This document shows positions 8,170 through 19,082 of a DNA stretch of 64,000 nt, one piece after another; within the stretch, counting starts at the first letter, position 1; every line of letters starts with the position of its first letter. This DNA comes from Cupriavidus oxalaticus. GTDB taxonomy: Bacteria > Pseudomonadota > Gammaproteobacteria > Burkholderiales > Burkholderiaceae. The stretch spans positions 868,001-932,000 of the forward strand of contig NZ_CP038636.1 in NCBI RefSeq assembly GCF_004768545.1, in the 5' to 3' direction. Made by a program: the position numbers and the translations under genes. Under the pieces are notes generated by a model that made no database searches, was not told the DNA's origin, and worked only from the letters and a program-made list of their open reading frames with translations.

Positions 8170-9915
8170 ATGACCCAACGTGTCGAAGTCAAGGTGCCGG
8201 ATATCGGCGATTTCAAGGACGTCACGGTAATCGAGGTGATGGTCAGGCCCGGCGAGACCATCGCCGTGGATACCAGCCTGATTGCCGTCGAATCCGACAA
8301 GGCCTCGATGGAGATCCCCTCCACGCATGCCGGCGTGGTGAAGGACATCCTGGTCAAGGTCAACGACAAAGTTAGTGAGGACTCAGTGATCCTGGTGGTC
8401 GAGGCCGCGGGCGCGGCCACGCCGCCACCCGCCCCCGCTCCAATGACGGAGAAGGCTGCATCAGCCGCGCCGGTGCCCAATGCAGCAAGCTACGGCGGAC
8501 AAGCTGATCTGGAATGCGAGATGCTGGTGCTGGGCGCCGGCCCCGGCGGCTATTCCGCCGCGTTCCGCAGCGCGGACCTGGGCATGAAAACCGTGCTGGT
8601 CGAACGTTACGACACCCTTGGCGGTGTGTGCCTGAACGTCGGCTGCATCCCCTCCAAGGCACTGCTGCACACGGCCGCGGTGATGGACGAGGTGGCGCAC
8701 CTGCCCGACCACGGCATCCGGTACGGCGTCCCCGAGGTGGATCTCGACAAGCTGCGCGGTTTCAAGGACGGCGTCATCAGGAAGCTCACCGGCGGCCTCG
8801 CCGGTATGGCCAAGGCCCGCAAGGTCGACGTCTTGACGGGTGTCGGCAGTTTTCTCGACCCGCACCATCTCGAAGTGCTGGCGGCCGATGGCGGCAAACG
8901 CGTCGTCAGGTTCGACAAGGCGATCATCGCCGCCGGCAGCCAGGCTGTAAAGCTGCCCTTCATGCCCGACGATGAGCGTGTGGTCGACTCCACCGGCGCA
9001 TTGCAGCTGAAGTCGATTCCCAAACGCATGCTGGTGGTGGGCGGCGGCATCATCGGCCTGGAGATGGCCACGGTCTACTCCACGCTGGGCACGCGCATCG
9101 ATGTGGTGGAAATGCTCGACGGCCTGATGCAGGGTGCCGACCGTGACCTGGTCAAGGTCTGGGAAAAGAAGAACGCGCGCCGCTTCGACCAGGTCATGCT
9201 GAAGACCAAAACGGTTGGCGCCAGGGCAACGGCGGCCGGCATTGAGGTCAGTTTCGAGGGCAAGGAAGCGCCGCCGCCGCAGGTCTACGACGTGGTGCTG
9301 GTGGCGGTGGGTCGCAGTCCCAACGGCAAGTCCATCGGTGCAGAGAAGGCCGGCGTGGCCATCACCGAGCGTGGCTTCATCGAGGTCGACCGGCAGATGC
9401 GGACCAACGTCGCGCATATCCATGCGATCGGCGACATCGTTGGCCAGCCGATGCTGGCGCACAAGGCGGTACACGAAGCGCATGTGGCCGCCGAAGCTGC
9501 CCACGGCGAGCCAGCGTTCTTCGATGCGCGCCAGATCCCGTCGGTGGCCTACACCGACCCAGAGGTGGCCTGGGCCGGCAAAACCGAAGAACAGTGCAAG
9601 GCCGAAGGCATCCAGTTCAGCAAGGCCGTGTTTCCGTGGGCCGCATCCGGCCGGGCCATCGCCAATGGCCGCGACGAGGGCTTCACCAAGCTGCTGGTCG
9701 ACGAAACCACGCATCGCGTGATCGGCGGAGGCATCGTTGGCACACATGCCGGTGACCTGATCGGCGAGATCTGCCTGGCCGTGGAGATGGGCTGCGAGCC
9801 CGCCGACGTGGGCAAGACCATCCACCCGCACCCCACCTTGGGTGAATCGATTGGCATGGCCGCCGAGGTCTTCGAGGGCCACTGCACCGACCTGCCACCG
9901 ATGAAGAAGAAATAG
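8170..9915 (+). CDS. lpdA: Dihydrolipoyl dehydrogenase (E3) with N-terminal lipoyl domain
   Basis: A 581-residue E3, longer than the usual 470 because residues 1-80 form a lipoyl domain with K44 in ESDKASM. A linker leads to the FAD domain (LVLGAGPGGYSAAFR) and the redox disulfide GGVCLNVGCIPSKALLH (C154, C159). The NAD domain carries VVGGGIIGLEMATVYS, and the dimer interface holds the catalytic HPHPTLGES. Lipoyl-E3 fusions are known in PDH operons of Burkholderiales and Neisseria. ATG 8170 follows a GAGGGG ribosome site. Confidence 0.95.
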   Translation: MTQRVEVKVPDIGDFKDVTVIEVMVRPGETIAVDTSLIAVESDKASMEIPSTHAGVVKDILVKVNDKVSEDSVILVVEAAGAATPPPAPAPMTEKAASAAPVPNAASYGGQADLECEMLVLGAGPGGYSAAFRSADLGMKTVLVERYDTLGGVCLNVGCIPSKALLHTAAVMDEVAHLPDHGIRYGVPEVDLDKLRGFKDGVIRKLTGGLAGMAKARKVDVLTGVGSFLDPHHLEVLAADGGKRVVRFDKAIIAAGSQAVKLPFMPDDERVVDSTGALQLKSIPKRMLVVGGGIIGLEMATVYSTLGTRIDVVEMLDGLMQGADRDLVKVWEKKNARRFDQVMLKTKTVGARATAAGIEVSFEGKEAPPPQVYDVVLVAVGRSPNGKSIGAEKAGVAITERGFIEVDRQMRTNVAHIHAIGDIVGQPMLAHKAVHEAHVAAEAAHGEPAFFDARQIPSVAYTDPEVAWAGKTEEQCKAEGIQFSKAVFPWAASGRAIANGRDEGFTKLLVDETTHRVIGGGIVGTHAGDLIGEICLAVEMGCEPADVGKTIHPHPTLGESIGMAAEVFEGHCTDLPPMKKK

Positions 9916-10028
9916 GCGACAGGACGCGCGGCGCAACCATTGCGCTGCGCACCCACGCCCCGAAGCACACAAGAACGTCTGGCGCCGGTCCGGCGGCCGG
10001 ACAGAGCCACAGCGCTACAGAGACAATC

Positions 10029-12323
10029 ATGACCGACAACCTTCGCGAAGCCGCCCTCGACTACCACCGCTACCCCACGCCCGGCAAGATCTCGGTGACA
10101 CCGACCAAGGCCATGGCCACCCAGCGTGACCTTGCATTGGCCTATTCGCCCGGCGTGGCCGACGCCTGCATGGAAATCGTGCGCGACCCGGCCGAGGCGA
10201 TGAACCTTACCTCGCGCGCGAACCTGGTCGCCGTGATCACCAACGGCACCGCCGTGCTGGGCCTGGGCAATATCGGGCCCCTCGCCGGCAAGCCGGTGAT
10301 GGAGGGCAAGGGCTGCCTGTTCAAGAAGTTCGCGGGCATCGACGTGTTCGATATCGAACTGGCGGAGAACGACCCAGATGCGCTGATCGAGACCATCGCG
10401 CGCATGGAACCCACGTTCGGCGGCATCAACCTGGAAGACATCAAGGCGCCCGAGTGCTTCTATATCGAGCAGAAGCTGCGCGAGCGCATGAAGATCCCGG
10501 TCTTCCATGACGACCAGCACGGCACCGCCATTGTCGCCGCCGCCGCCATCCTCAACGCGCTCAAGCATGTCGGCAAGGATATCAGCGAGGTCAAGCTGGT
10601 TGCCTCCGGCGCGGGCGCCGCCGCCCTCGCTTGCCTGGACCTGATCGTCAGCCTGGGCCTGCCGATGAGCAACGTGTTCGTGTCTGACAGCAACGGCGTG
10701 GTCTATCTCGGCCGCAAGGAGCAGATGGACCCGAACAAGGCACGCTACGCGCAGGACACCTCGGCGCGCACGTTGGCGGACATCATCGGCGATGCCGATA
10801 TTTTCCTTGGGCTGTCGGCGGGTGGCGTGCTTAAGCCCGAGATGGTCAAGACCATGGCGCGCGATCCCATCATCTTGGCCATGGCTAACCCCACGCCCGA
10901 GATCGCGCCGGAGGATGCGCTGGCAGTGCGGCCCGATGCCATCCTCGGTACCGGCCGCTCCGACTACCCGAACCAGGTCAACAACGTGCTTTGCTTCCCG
11001 TTCATCTTCCGCGGGGCGTTGGACGTCGGTGCCACTACCATCAACGAAGAGATGAAGCTCGCCGCCGTGCGCGCGATCGCCGAGCTCGCGCATGCGGAAA
11101 TTCCTGAGCTGGTCGCGCAGGCGTACGGCGCAGTGGGCCTGCGCTTCGGCGCCGAGTACCTCATCCCCAAGCCATTCGACCCCCGCCTGATCGAGGCGGT
11201 GGCGCCGGCCGTGGCCAAGGCAGCAATGGACAGCGGTGTGGCAACGCGCCCGATCGCGGACATGGACGTGTATCGGCAGCGGCTCTGCCAGTTTGTCTAC
11301 CAGTCGCGCAGCGCCATGCAGCCGGTATTCGCCGCCGCCAAGCGCGCACCGAAGCGCGTGCTCTATGCCGAAGGCGAGGATGAGCGCGTGCTCCGCGCGG
11401 CACAAGTGGTCATCGACGAGGGCATCGCGCGCCCGTTGCTGGTGGGCCGTCCGGACGTGATCGTGGCGCGCATCGCGCAGTTCGGCCTGCGCCTGCAGCC
11501 CGGCGTGGATTGCGAATGCGTCGACCCGCTGGACCCGGCGATCTACCGCGATGCCGCCGAGGCGTACCACCAGTTGAGCAAGCGTAACGGCGTGTCGCGC
11601 GCGCTGGCACAGACGGAGTTGCGCAGCCGCGGCACGCTGCTGGGCGCGATGCTGGTGCGGCAAGGCATTGCCGATGCCATGCTGTGCGGCGCCGTGGGCC
11701 GCTTCCAGGATCACCTCACTTATGTGCGCGACACCATCGGCATGAGGCCGGGCAGCCCGACGCTGGCCGCCATGCAGATGTTGATGCTGCCCGGACGCCA
11801 GCTGTTCATTTGCGACACGCACGTGAACCTCGACCCGACGGCACAGCAAATCGCCGACATCACCCTGCTGGCGGCCGATGCAGTCCGGCGCTTCGGCATC
11901 GCGCCCAGCGTGGCGCTGCTCTCGCACTCAAACTTTGGCGGCTCCGGCGATCCCGCCGCGCTCAAGATGCGCGAGGCGCTGGCGCTGGTGAAGGCACGCG
12001 TGCCATCGCTGGCGGTGGAGGGCGAGATGCGGGGCGACGCTGCGCTGTCCAAGCAGATTCTGGATCACGAGTTCCCCGAGTCCGGCCTGGAGAAGGAGGC
12101 GAACGTGCTGGTGATGCCCAACGTGGATGCCGCCAACATTTCCTACAACCTGTTGCGCATCGCCGCGGGCGGCGGAATCACGGTGGGCGGCATCCTGCTG
12201 GGCGCCGCGCGCCCCGTGCATATCCTGACGTCGTCCTCCACCGTTCGCCGCATCGTCAACATGACAGCGGTGGCGACGGTCGATGCCAACGCGCATCGCG
12301 CCCAGGCATCGGCACTCGATTGA
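10029..12323 (+). CDS. maeB: NADP-dependent malic enzyme with phosphotransacetylase-like C-terminus
   Basis: A 764-residue MaeB: malic domain and NAD(P) domain in residues 1-430 ([29 protein letters not shown]), then a phosphate acetyltransferase-like domain from about 440 to the end ([16 protein letters not shown]). It oxidatively decarboxylates malate to pyruvate, supplying pyruvate to the PDH encoded just upstream and NADPH to acetoacetyl-CoA reductase downstream. The C-terminal domain is usually regulatory, sensing acetyl-CoA. ATG 10029 follows AGAGACAATC. The 113-base gap after lpdA holds a small hairpin, GCGCAA/TTGCGC (9931-9945). Confidence 0.94.
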   Translation: MTDNLREAALDYHRYPTPGKISVTPTKAMATQRDLALAYSPGVADACMEIVRDPAEAMNLTSRANLVAVITNGTAVLGLGNIGPLAGKPVMEGKGCLFKKFAGIDVFDIELAENDPDALIETIARMEPTFGGINLEDIKAPECFYIEQKLRERMKIPVFHDDQHGTAIVAAAAILNALKHVGKDISEVKLVASGAGAAALACLDLIVSLGLPMSNVFVSDSNGVVYLGRKEQMDPNKARYAQDTSARTLADIIGDADIFLGLSAGGVLKPEMVKTMARDPIILAMANPTPEIAPEDALAVRPDAILGTGRSDYPNQVNNVLCFPFIFRGALDVGATTINEEMKLAAVRAIAELAHAEIPELVAQAYGAVGLRFGAEYLIPKPFDPRLIEAVAPAVAKAAMDSGVATRPIADMDVYRQRLCQFVYQSRSAMQPVFAAAKRAPKRVLYAEGEDERVLRAAQVVIDEGIARPLLVGRPDVIVARIAQFGLRLQPGVDCECVDPLDPAIYRDAAEAYHQLSKRNGVSRALAQTELRSRGTLLGAMLVRQGIADAMLCGAVGRFQDHLTYVRDTIGMRPGSPTLAAMQMLMLPGRQLFICDTHVNLDPTAQQIADITLLAADAVRRFGIAPSVALLSHSNFGGSGDPAALKMREALALVKARVPSLAVEGEMRGDAALSKQILDHEFPESGLEKEANVLVMPNVDAANISYNLLRIAAGGGITVGGILLGAARPVHILTSSSTVRRIVNMTAVATVDANAHRAQASALD

Positions 12324-12349
12324 CCCCCTACTTCCGGCGACCCGTCGAC

Positions 12350-13291
12350 ATGAACGATCCCATGGCCCCCCTGGCGCAGCGCGGTGCCGACAAGACTGCG
12401 CGCCTGCCCATCAAGGTGATATCGCTGCCCGCCCTGGCAAAGCCGGACTGGATTCGCGTGCGAGTCTCTTGCGGCGAAGCCTTTCGCGGCGTCAAGGAGG
12501 TACTGCGCGAGCAGGGCCTGCACACCGTCTGCGAGGAAGCCGCGTGCCCGAACATTGGCGAATGCTTCGGCAAGGGAACGGCGACCTTCATGGTGTTGGG
12601 ACGACTCTGCACGCGACGCTGCCCGTTCTGCGACGTGGCCCATGGCCGGCCCTCCCCGCCAGACCCTGAGGAGCCGCACAAGCTTGCGCAGACGGTAGCG
12701 CGCTTGCGACTGAAGTATGTGGTGATCACCAGCGTGGACCGTGACGATCTGCGCGACGGCGGCGCGGCGCACTTCGCCGCGTGCATCGGTGCCATCCGGG
12801 AAGCATCGCCGCATACGCGTATCGAGATTCTCACGCCAGACTTCCGCGGGCGGCTGGGGCAGGCGCTCGATATCCTGGCAGCGACCCCGCCGGACGTGAT
12901 GAACCACAACCTGGAAACCGTGCCGCGCCTGTACCGGGAGGCGCGTCCCGGCGCCGACTATCTCCACTCGCTGGAACTGTTGGGCGAATTCAGGCGACGC
13001 CGGCCCGAGGTGCTGACCAAGTCGGGGCTGATGCTCGGACTGGGCGAGACCGACGACGAGGTACTGGTTGTGATGCGTGACCTGCGCGCGCATGACGTCG
13101 GCATGCTCACCGTGGGGCAATACCTGCAGCCGCGCCCGGGCAACTTGCCGGTGCGCCGCTACGTGTCGCCGGAGGCCTTCGAGGACCTGGCGCAACAGGC
13201 TCGGCAGATGGGATTCACGCATGCCGCCTGCGGCCCACTGGTGCGCTCGAGCTATCACGCGGATCAGCAGGCGCATGCGGCAGGCATCTAG
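12350..13291 (+). CDS. lipA: Lipoyl synthase (radical SAM)
   Basis: A 313-residue LipA that inserts two sulfurs into octanoyl-lysine domains. It shows both cluster motifs: the auxiliary-cluster cysteines in [12 protein letters not shown] and the radical-[11 protein letters not shown]. The second half carries [21 protein letters not shown] and [16 protein letters not shown] chose ATG 12350, 26 bases after the maeB stop; ATG 12362 is an alternative. No lipB is nearby. Its place beside PDH genes suggests a dedicated lipoylation supply for the three lipoyl domains encoded here. Confidence 0.93.
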   Translation: MNDPMAPLAQRGADKTARLPIKVISLPALAKPDWIRVRVSCGEAFRGVKEVLREQGLHTVCEEAACPNIGECFGKGTATFMVLGRLCTRRCPFCDVAHGRPSPPDPEEPHKLAQTVARLRLKYVVITSVDRDDLRDGGAAHFAACIGAIREASPHTRIEILTPDFRGRLGQALDILAATPPDVMNHNLETVPRLYREARPGADYLHSLELLGEFRRRRPEVLTKSGLMLGLGETDDEVLVVMRDLRAHDVGMLTVGQYLQPRPGNLPVRRYVSPEAFEDLAQQARQMGFTHAACGPLVRSSYHADQQAHAAGI

Positions 13292-13329
13292 GTGTTGACG
13301 GCAACCACGAATCAAGAATGGAGACAATC

Positions 13330-14682
13330 ATGGACAAAGACAATCACCCGAAACCCTTCTACAGAACCCTCTACTTCCAGGTCATCACCGCGATTGTTAT
13401 CGGCATCATCCTCGGCCATTTCTATCCGCAGGCCGGCGCGGCGATGAAGCCGCTGGGCGATGGCTTCATCAAGCTAATCAAGATGATCATCGCGCCGATC
13501 ATCTTCTGCACGGTCGTGGTGGGCATCGCCGGCATGGAGGACATGAAGAAGGTCGGCAAGACCGGCGGGCTGGCGCTTTTGTACTTCGAGATCGTGAGCA
13601 GCATTGCGCTGGTGGTCGGCCTGTTGATCATCAACATCGTCAAGCCCGGCGCCGGCATGAACGTCGACGTAACCACCCTCGATACGAAGGCCATCGCCGC
13701 CTACACCGAGCCTGGCAAGATGCAGGGCACGGTCGATTTCCTGTTGCACGTGATCCCGAACACGGTGGTGGATGCCTTTGCCAAGGGCGAGATCCTGCAG
13801 GTGCTGCTGTTTGCGGTGATGTTCGGCTTTGCCCTGCACAGATTTGGCGGCCGCGGCACGCTGGTGTTCGACTTCATCGAGAAGTTCTCCCACGTGCTCT
13901 TCACCATCGTCGGCTACATCATGAAGGTCGCGCCGATTGGCGCCTTTGGGGCCATGGCTTTCACCATCGGCAAGTACGGTGTGGGCTCTCTGCTGCAGCT
14001 TGGCCAGCTGATGGCGACCTTCTACGCAACCTGCCTGCTTTTCATCTTCGTCGTGCTCGGTGGGATCGCGCGGATGCATGGCTTCTCTGTCTGGAAGTTC
14101 ATCAAGTACATCAAGGAAGAACTGCTGATCGTGCTGGGCACGTCGTCATCCGAATCCGTGTTGCCACGGATGATGGCCAAGCTGGAGAACCTGGGTGCCC
14201 GCAAGTCTGTGGTTGGATTGGTGGTCCCCACCGGCTACTCCTTCAACCTGGATGGCACATCCATCTACCTGACCATGGCGGCGGTGTTTATCGCCCAGGC
14301 AACCAATACCGACATGAGCCTGACGCAGCAGCTCACCCTGCTCGCCGTGCTGTTGCTGACCTCCAAGGGCGCCGCCGGCGTCACCGGGAGCGGCTTCATC
14401 GTGCTGGCGGCCACGCTGTCGGCAGTGGGGCATGTTCCGGTGGCGGGCCTGGCCCTGATCCTCGGCATCGACCGCTTCATGTCCGAGGCGCGCGCGCTGA
14501 CCAACCTGATCGGCAATGGCGTGGCCACGGTGGTAGTGGCGAAATGGACCGGCGACCTCGATGTCGAGCGGATGCGCCGCAAGCTGGATAGCGAGTCGGA
14601 CGCCGAGGCCGACGAGCCGGAGGTAGTGCTCGACCAGGTCGCGGCCCAAATGCCGGTTGCCAGCACCACGTTGCCCCGGTGA
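13330..14682 (+). CDS. dctA: C4-dicarboxylate:cation symporter DctA
   Basis: A 450-residue DAACS carrier with the DctA pattern: an N-terminal [20 protein letters not shown] helix, [20 protein letters not shown], the hairpin [13 protein letters not shown], substrate motif [15 protein letters not shown] and [12 protein letters not shown]. Known DctA proteins import malate, fumarate and succinate with protons or sodium. ATG 13330 follows GGAGACAATC, the leader also used by aceE and maeB. The gene is co-oriented with maeB and lipA and precedes dctBD by 10 kb, so DctD control is plausible. No sigma-54 site was found directly upstream. Confidence 0.93.
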   Translation: MDKDNHPKPFYRTLYFQVITAIVIGIILGHFYPQAGAAMKPLGDGFIKLIKMIIAPIIFCTVVVGIAGMEDMKKVGKTGGLALLYFEIVSSIALVVGLLIINIVKPGAGMNVDVTTLDTKAIAAYTEPGKMQGTVDFLLHVIPNTVVDAFAKGEILQVLLFAVMFGFALHRFGGRGTLVFDFIEKFSHVLFTIVGYIMKVAPIGAFGAMAFTIGKYGVGSLLQLGQLMATFYATCLLFIFVVLGGIARMHGFSVWKFIKYIKEELLIVLGTSSSESVLPRMMAKLENLGARKSVVGLVVPTGYSFNLDGTSIYLTMAAVFIAQATNTDMSLTQQLTLLAVLLLTSKGAAGVTGSGFIVLAATLSAVGHVPVAGLALILGIDRFMSEARALTNLIGNGVATVVVAKWTGDLDVERMRRKLDSESDAEADEPEVVLDQVAAQMPVASTTLPR

Positions 14683-14693
14683 GCGTAAGCGCG

Positions 14694-16052
14694 ATGAAAC
14701 CATCCACCTATCGTCCTGATGCCTACGTGAAAGCACCGCACCGCATCGTCATCGTCGGCGGCGGTGCGGGCGGGCTTGAGCTGGCCACGCGACTAGGCAA
14801 CACGCTCGGCCGGCGCCGAGAAGCCGAAATCACCCTGATCGAGAAGAACCGCACCCATGTGTGGAAACCCAAGCTGCATGAGATCGCCGCCGGCAGCATG
14901 GACATGAGCGCGCATGAGGTGGGTTACCTGGCGCAATCGCACTGGCACCACTTCCGCTACCGGGTTGGCGAAATGGTGGGCCTGGATCGCGACCGCCGCA
15001 AGGTGCTGGTGGCCCCCTATGTCGACCATGATGGCCAGCAGATCACGCCACAGCGCAGCTTTGCCTATGACACGCTGGTCATCGCCGTCGGCAGCCAGAG
15101 CAATGACTTTGGCACGCCGGGGGTGTATGAGCACGCCATGCGACTGGAATGCCCGGCCGACGCACTGCGCTTTCACTCGCGCATGGTCAACGCCTGCATC
15201 CGCGCGCATGCGCAGGCCACACCCCTGCTACCTCAGCAGTTGCATGTCGCCATCATCGGCGCCGGCGCCACCGGCGTGGAACTGGCTGCGGAGCTACATC
15301 GCACCACCCGCGAGGTGGTGGCTTTCGGCCTGGACCGCGTTGACGCCGACAAGGACATCCGGGTCACGCTGATTGAGGCCGCGCCACGGGTGCTGCCGGC
15401 CTTGCCGGAGCGGCTTTCGAAGGCGACGGAAGATCTGCTGCGCAAACTTGGTGTGGACGTGCTGACCGATGCGAAGGTAGCGCAAGTATTACCCAATGGC
15501 GTGCGCCTGGGCGATGGCCGTGTGCTGCCGGCAGAACTGGTGGTGTGGGCCGCCGGCGTCAAGGCGCCCGACTTCCTCAAGGATATCGCCGGCCTCGAAA
15601 CCAACCGCGTCAACCAGCTGGTCGTCCAGCCGACCTTGCAGACCAGCCGCGACCAGAACATTTTCGCGATCGGCGACTGCGCGGCATGCAGCTGGCCCGG
15701 TGCCAGCCAGGGCAAGGGCGGGCTGGTGCCGCCGCGCGCGCAGGCGGCGCACCAGCAGGCTTCGCACATGGTGAAGCAGATACGTCGACGCATGGCGGGC
15801 AAGCCGCTCGCCGCCTACAAGTACCGCGACTTCGGCTCGCTGGTGTCGCTGGGCGAGTTCAGCACCGTGGGCAGCATGATGGGCGGACTGATCGGGGGCA
15901 GTCTGATGATCGAGGGGATGTTCGCGCGGCTGATGTACCTCTCGCTCTACAAGATGCATGAACTGGCGTTGCATGGCTTCACGAAAGTCGCGCTCGACAC
16001 GCTGGCGCGCTCGATCGTCCGGCGTACAGAACCGCACGTCAAGCTGCATTGA
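14694..16052 (+). CDS. ndh: NDH-2-type NAD(P)H:quinone oxidoreductase
   Basis: A pyridine-nucleotide-disulfide-fold flavoprotein of about 452 residues. The FAD motif VIVGGGAGGLELATRLG is at the N-terminus and the NAD(P)H motif IIGAGATGVELAAEL near residue 185. FAIGDCAAC precedes a C-terminal amphipathic stretch (GGLIGGSLMIEGMFARLMYL) expected to sit on the membrane. It would pass electrons from NADH to quinone without proton pumping, pairing with the bd oxidase encoded downstream. A GTG at 14679 overlaps the dctA stop, but ATG 14694 has the better upstream spacing. Confidence 0.86.
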   Translation: MKPSTYRPDAYVKAPHRIVIVGGGAGGLELATRLGNTLGRRREAEITLIEKNRTHVWKPKLHEIAAGSMDMSAHEVGYLAQSHWHHFRYRVGEMVGLDRDRRKVLVAPYVDHDGQQITPQRSFAYDTLVIAVGSQSNDFGTPGVYEHAMRLECPADALRFHSRMVNACIRAHAQATPLLPQQLHVAIIGAGATGVELAAELHRTTREVVAFGLDRVDADKDIRVTLIEAAPRVLPALPERLSKATEDLLRKLGVDVLTDAKVAQVLPNGVRLGDGRVLPAELVVWAAGVKAPDFLKDIAGLETNRVNQLVVQPTLQTSRDQNIFAIGDCAACSWPGASQGKGGLVPPRAQAAHQQASHMVKQIRRRMAGKPLAAYKYRDFGSLVSLGEFSTVGSMMGGLIGGSLMIEGMFARLMYLSLYKMHELALHGFTKVALDTLARSIVRRTEPHVKLH

Positions 16053-16095
16053 ACGCAACGCGCTCGTCAACCTTTGCACGCACGCGCTCGACTCC

Positions 16096-17811
16096 ATGAC
16101 CACTACACCTACGCCCGATCCCAGCCGCTGGATCACCGAGCTGTTCAGCGCACAGCAGGCCATGCTGCGCACGTTCGGCGTCGAACCGGCCCCCGCCTCG
16201 CAGGATGCCCCGCCGGCGCCGGTTTCGCTGCTGTCTGCGGCACGCACGCTTTGCGCGTGGCGGGACCATGCGCTCCGGCAAATGGCGGCGTTCTGGCCGC
16301 CGGTGGGCGCTTCCGATGTCGCTGATCACGCCGATCGCGCCAGCACGCAGGACCGCCGCTTTGCCGCAGAGGCATGGCGCTACGACCCGCGTTGCGAACT
16401 GGTTGTGCGCCACTACCAGAGCTACGCGGCGCGGCTGCGCGATGCCATCGACGAAGCGCCCGCCGATGCGCAGACCAAGGCGCAGTGGCAGTTCGCCCTG
16501 CGCCAGGTGCTGGACGCGCTCAGCCCCGCCAACTGCCTGGCCACGAATCCGGAAGCGCTGCAGCTCGCGGTGGACTCCGGTGGCGCAAGCCTGGTGGAGG
16601 GCATGCGGCTGTTCCTCCAGGACCTGGCCAAGGGCCGCGTCTCGATGGCTGACGAGCAGGCCTTTGAAGTCGGCCGCAACGTAGGCGTTACGCCTGGCGG
16701 CGTGGTATTCGAGAACGCGCTGATGCAGCTTATCCAATACTCGCCCGTCACGGAGAAGGTTCACAAGCGGCCGCTGCTGATCGTGCCACCCTGCATCAAC
16801 AAGTTCTACATCCTCGACCTGCAGCCGGAGAACTCGTTCGTCGCCCATGCCGTGGCGCAGGGGCACACGGTGTTCCTGGTGTCGTGGCGCAACGTCTCCG
16901 ACGCGCAGGGCCACCTGACGTGGGACGACTATCTCGAACAGGGGGTTCTGCGCGCGATCGACACGGCGCGGGAGATCAGCCGGGCAGATCGCGTCAACAC
17001 GCTCGGCTTTTGCGTGGGTGGCACGTTGCTGGCCTGCGCGCTGGCGGTCGCTGCGGCGCGCGGCGAGGACAAGGTGGCAAGCGTCACGCTCCTCACCACG
17101 ATGCTGGACTTCCATGACACTGGTGAGATTGGCCTGCTCGTCAACGAGGCCATGGTTGCCGTGCGCGAGGCGACCATCGGCCGCGGCGGCCTGCTGCGCG
17201 GGCGCGAGCTGGCCCACGTGTTCGCGGCGCTGCGTGCGAACGACCTGATCTGGCCCTACGCCGTCAACAGCTACCTGAAGGGAACGGCGCCCCCGGCCTT
17301 CGACCTGCTGTCATGGAACTGCGACGACACCAACCTGCCCGGCCCAATGTATTGCTGGTACTTGCGCAACGCCTATCTCGAGAATCGCCTGCGCGTGCCC
17401 GGGGGCACCGTGCAGTGTGGAGAGGCGGTGGATTTCTCCCGCGTCCGTGTGCCCGCCTTCCTCTATGCCTCGCACGACGACCACATCGTGCCTTGGGGCA
17501 GCGCCTTTGCCACCACCCGCCTGCTCGGTGGGCCGACGACCTTCGTGTTGGGCGCCAGCGGCCACATAGCCGGCGTGGTCAATCCGCCTGCCAGACGCAA
17601 GCGCCACCACTGGATCGGCAAGAACGACAGCAGCGCACAACGCTGGCTGGACGGTGCCGAATGCGTCGAAGGCAGCTGGTGGCCTGCCTGGTCGGAATGG
17701 CTTGGCCAGCATGCCGGACCGGAAAACGCCGCGCGGCGCTCGCTGGGTAGCGCCGCCTACGCGGTGATCGAGCCGGCGCCCGGCCGCTATGTCAAAGAAA
17801 TAGCCAGCTAG
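16096..17811 (+). CDS. phaC: Class I polyhydroxyalkanoate synthase
   Basis: A 571-residue PhaC that polymerises (R)-3-hydroxybutyryl-CoA into PHB. The lipase-like box GFCVGGT places the nucleophile at C306. The other triad members are D462 in SHDDHIVPW and H490 in GASGHIAGVVNPP; the spacings match class I synthases. The N-terminal domain is somewhat shorter than the 589-residue C. necator enzyme. ATG 16096 begins MTTTPTPDPSRW; in-frame codons upstream overlap ndh. It is followed by phaA and phaB, the classical order. Confidence 0.95.
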   Translation: MTTTPTPDPSRWITELFSAQQAMLRTFGVEPAPASQDAPPAPVSLLSAARTLCAWRDHALRQMAAFWPPVGASDVADHADRASTQDRRFAAEAWRYDPRCELVVRHYQSYAARLRDAIDEAPADAQTKAQWQFALRQVLDALSPANCLATNPEALQLAVDSGGASLVEGMRLFLQDLAKGRVSMADEQAFEVGRNVGVTPGGVVFENALMQLIQYSPVTEKVHKRPLLIVPPCINKFYILDLQPENSFVAHAVAQGHTVFLVSWRNVSDAQGHLTWDDYLEQGVLRAIDTAREISRADRVNTLGFCVGGTLLACALAVAAARGEDKVASVTLLTTMLDFHDTGEIGLLVNEAMVAVREATIGRGGLLRGRELAHVFAALRANDLIWPYAVNSYLKGTAPPAFDLLSWNCDDTNLPGPMYCWYLRNAYLENRLRVPGGTVQCGEAVDFSRVRVPAFLYASHDDHIVPWGSAFATTRLLGGPTTFVLGASGHIAGVVNPPARRKRHHWIGKNDSSAQRWLDGAECVEGSWWPAWSEWLGQHAGPENAARRSLGSAAYAVIEPAPGRYVKEIAS

Positions 17812-17856
17812 TGGCTGTACGTCAGTACCTCAATTTTTTTCACGCAGGAGAATCGT

Positions 17857-19032
17857 ATGGAAGACGTCGTTATCGTTGCAGCGGCCCGAACTGCCGTCGG
17901 CAAGTTTGGCGGATCGCTGGCCAAGGTCGCGGCACCCGAGCTGGGCGCTACCGTGATCAGGGCGCTGCTTGAGCGCAGCGGCCTGCAACCCGAGTTGGTC
18001 GACGAAGTACTGCTTGGCCAGGTGCTGACCGCGAGCAACGGGCAGAACCCCGCCCGTCAGGCCGGCATCAAAGCGGGGCTGCCCGTCGGCGTGCCCGCCA
18101 TGACCGTCGGCAAGGTGTGCGGGTCCGGCCTGAAGGCGGTCCACCTGGGCGCCCAGGCCATCCAATGCGGCAACGCGGACATCGTCATCGCCGGCGGCCA
18201 GGAGAACATGAGTGCCGCGCCGCACGTGCTAGTGGGATCACGCGACGGCCAGCGTATGGGCGACTGGAAACTGACCGACACCATGATCGTCGATGGCCTG
18301 TGGGATGCCTTCAACCAGTACCACATGGGCACCACCGCCGAGAACGTGGCGAAGGCATACAACATCTCGCGCGCCCGGCAGGACGAGTTCGCGGCCGCCT
18401 CGCAGCAGAAGGCCGAGATCGCGCAGAAGACCGGCAAGTTCAAGGACGAGATCGTCCCGGTCTCAATCGTCTCCAAGAAAGGCACGGTAATCTTCGACAG
18501 CGACGAGTTCATCAAGCACGGGACAACGGCCGAAGCCTTGGCTGTACTGAGGCCGGCCTTCGACAAGGCGGGCACCGTCACGGCCGGCAACGCCTCGGGG
18601 CTGAACGACGGCGCGGCAGCGGTCCTGCTGATGTCGGCTGCCAAGGCGCACGAACTGGGGCTGACGCCGATGGCCCGCATCGCCGCCCACGCGTCGGCCG
18701 GGCTCGACCCCAGCATCATGGGCATGGGCCCGGTGCCCGCCTCCCGCCGTTGCCTGCAGAAGGCTGGCTGGAGTGTCAACGACCTGGACCTGATGGAGAT
18801 CAACGAGGCGTTTGCGGCACAAGCCTGCGCGGTCAATCAGGAGATGGATTGGGACACACGCAAGATCAACGTCAACGGCGGCGCCATTGCCATCGGCCAT
18901 CCGATCGGCGCGTCCGGCTGCCGCATCCTGGTCACCCTGATCCACGAAATGCTCCGCCGCGACGCCAGGCGCGGGCTGGCCTCGCTCTGCATCGGCGGCG
19001 GCATGGGCGTGGCGCTGGCGATCGAGCGCTGA
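17857..19032 (+). CDS. phaA: Acetyl-CoA acetyltransferase (beta-ketothiolase)
   Basis: A 391-residue thiolase that condenses two acetyl-CoA to acetoacetyl-CoA. The acylated cysteine is C88 in [14 protein letters not shown]. The conserved [21 protein letters not shown] and [10 protein letters not shown] blocks are intact. A good ribosome site, CAGGAGAATC, precedes ATG 17857. The 45-base gap from phaC contains a run of seven T but no hairpin. PDH upstream would provide the acetyl-CoA. Confidence 0.95.
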   Translation: MEDVVIVAAARTAVGKFGGSLAKVAAPELGATVIRALLERSGLQPELVDEVLLGQVLTASNGQNPARQAGIKAGLPVGVPAMTVGKVCGSGLKAVHLGAQAIQCGNADIVIAGGQENMSAAPHVLVGSRDGQRMGDWKLTDTMIVDGLWDAFNQYHMGTTAENVAKAYNISRARQDEFAAASQQKAEIAQKTGKFKDEIVPVSIVSKKGTVIFDSDEFIKHGTTAEALAVLRPAFDKAGTVTAGNASGLNDGAAAVLLMSAAKAHELGLTPMARIAAHASAGLDPSIMGMGPVPASRRCLQKAGWSVNDLDLMEINEAFAAQACAVNQEMDWDTRKINVNGGAIAIGHPIGASGCRILVTLIHEMLRRDARRGLASLCIGGGMGVALAIER

Positions 19033-19082
19033 CCCGCATCAGTACGGCCTTCATTCCATCGATTCCATTGGAAAACACAGCA

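Noticed and set aside
6426..8480. A 684-codon open frame antisense to aceF and lpdA
   Set aside because: Repetitive only because it mirrors the duplicated lipoyl domains of the + strand; no independent support.
9549..11927. A 792-codon open frame antisense to lpdA and maeB
   Set aside because: Same GC-bias artefact; it crosses two real genes and contains no recognisable domain.
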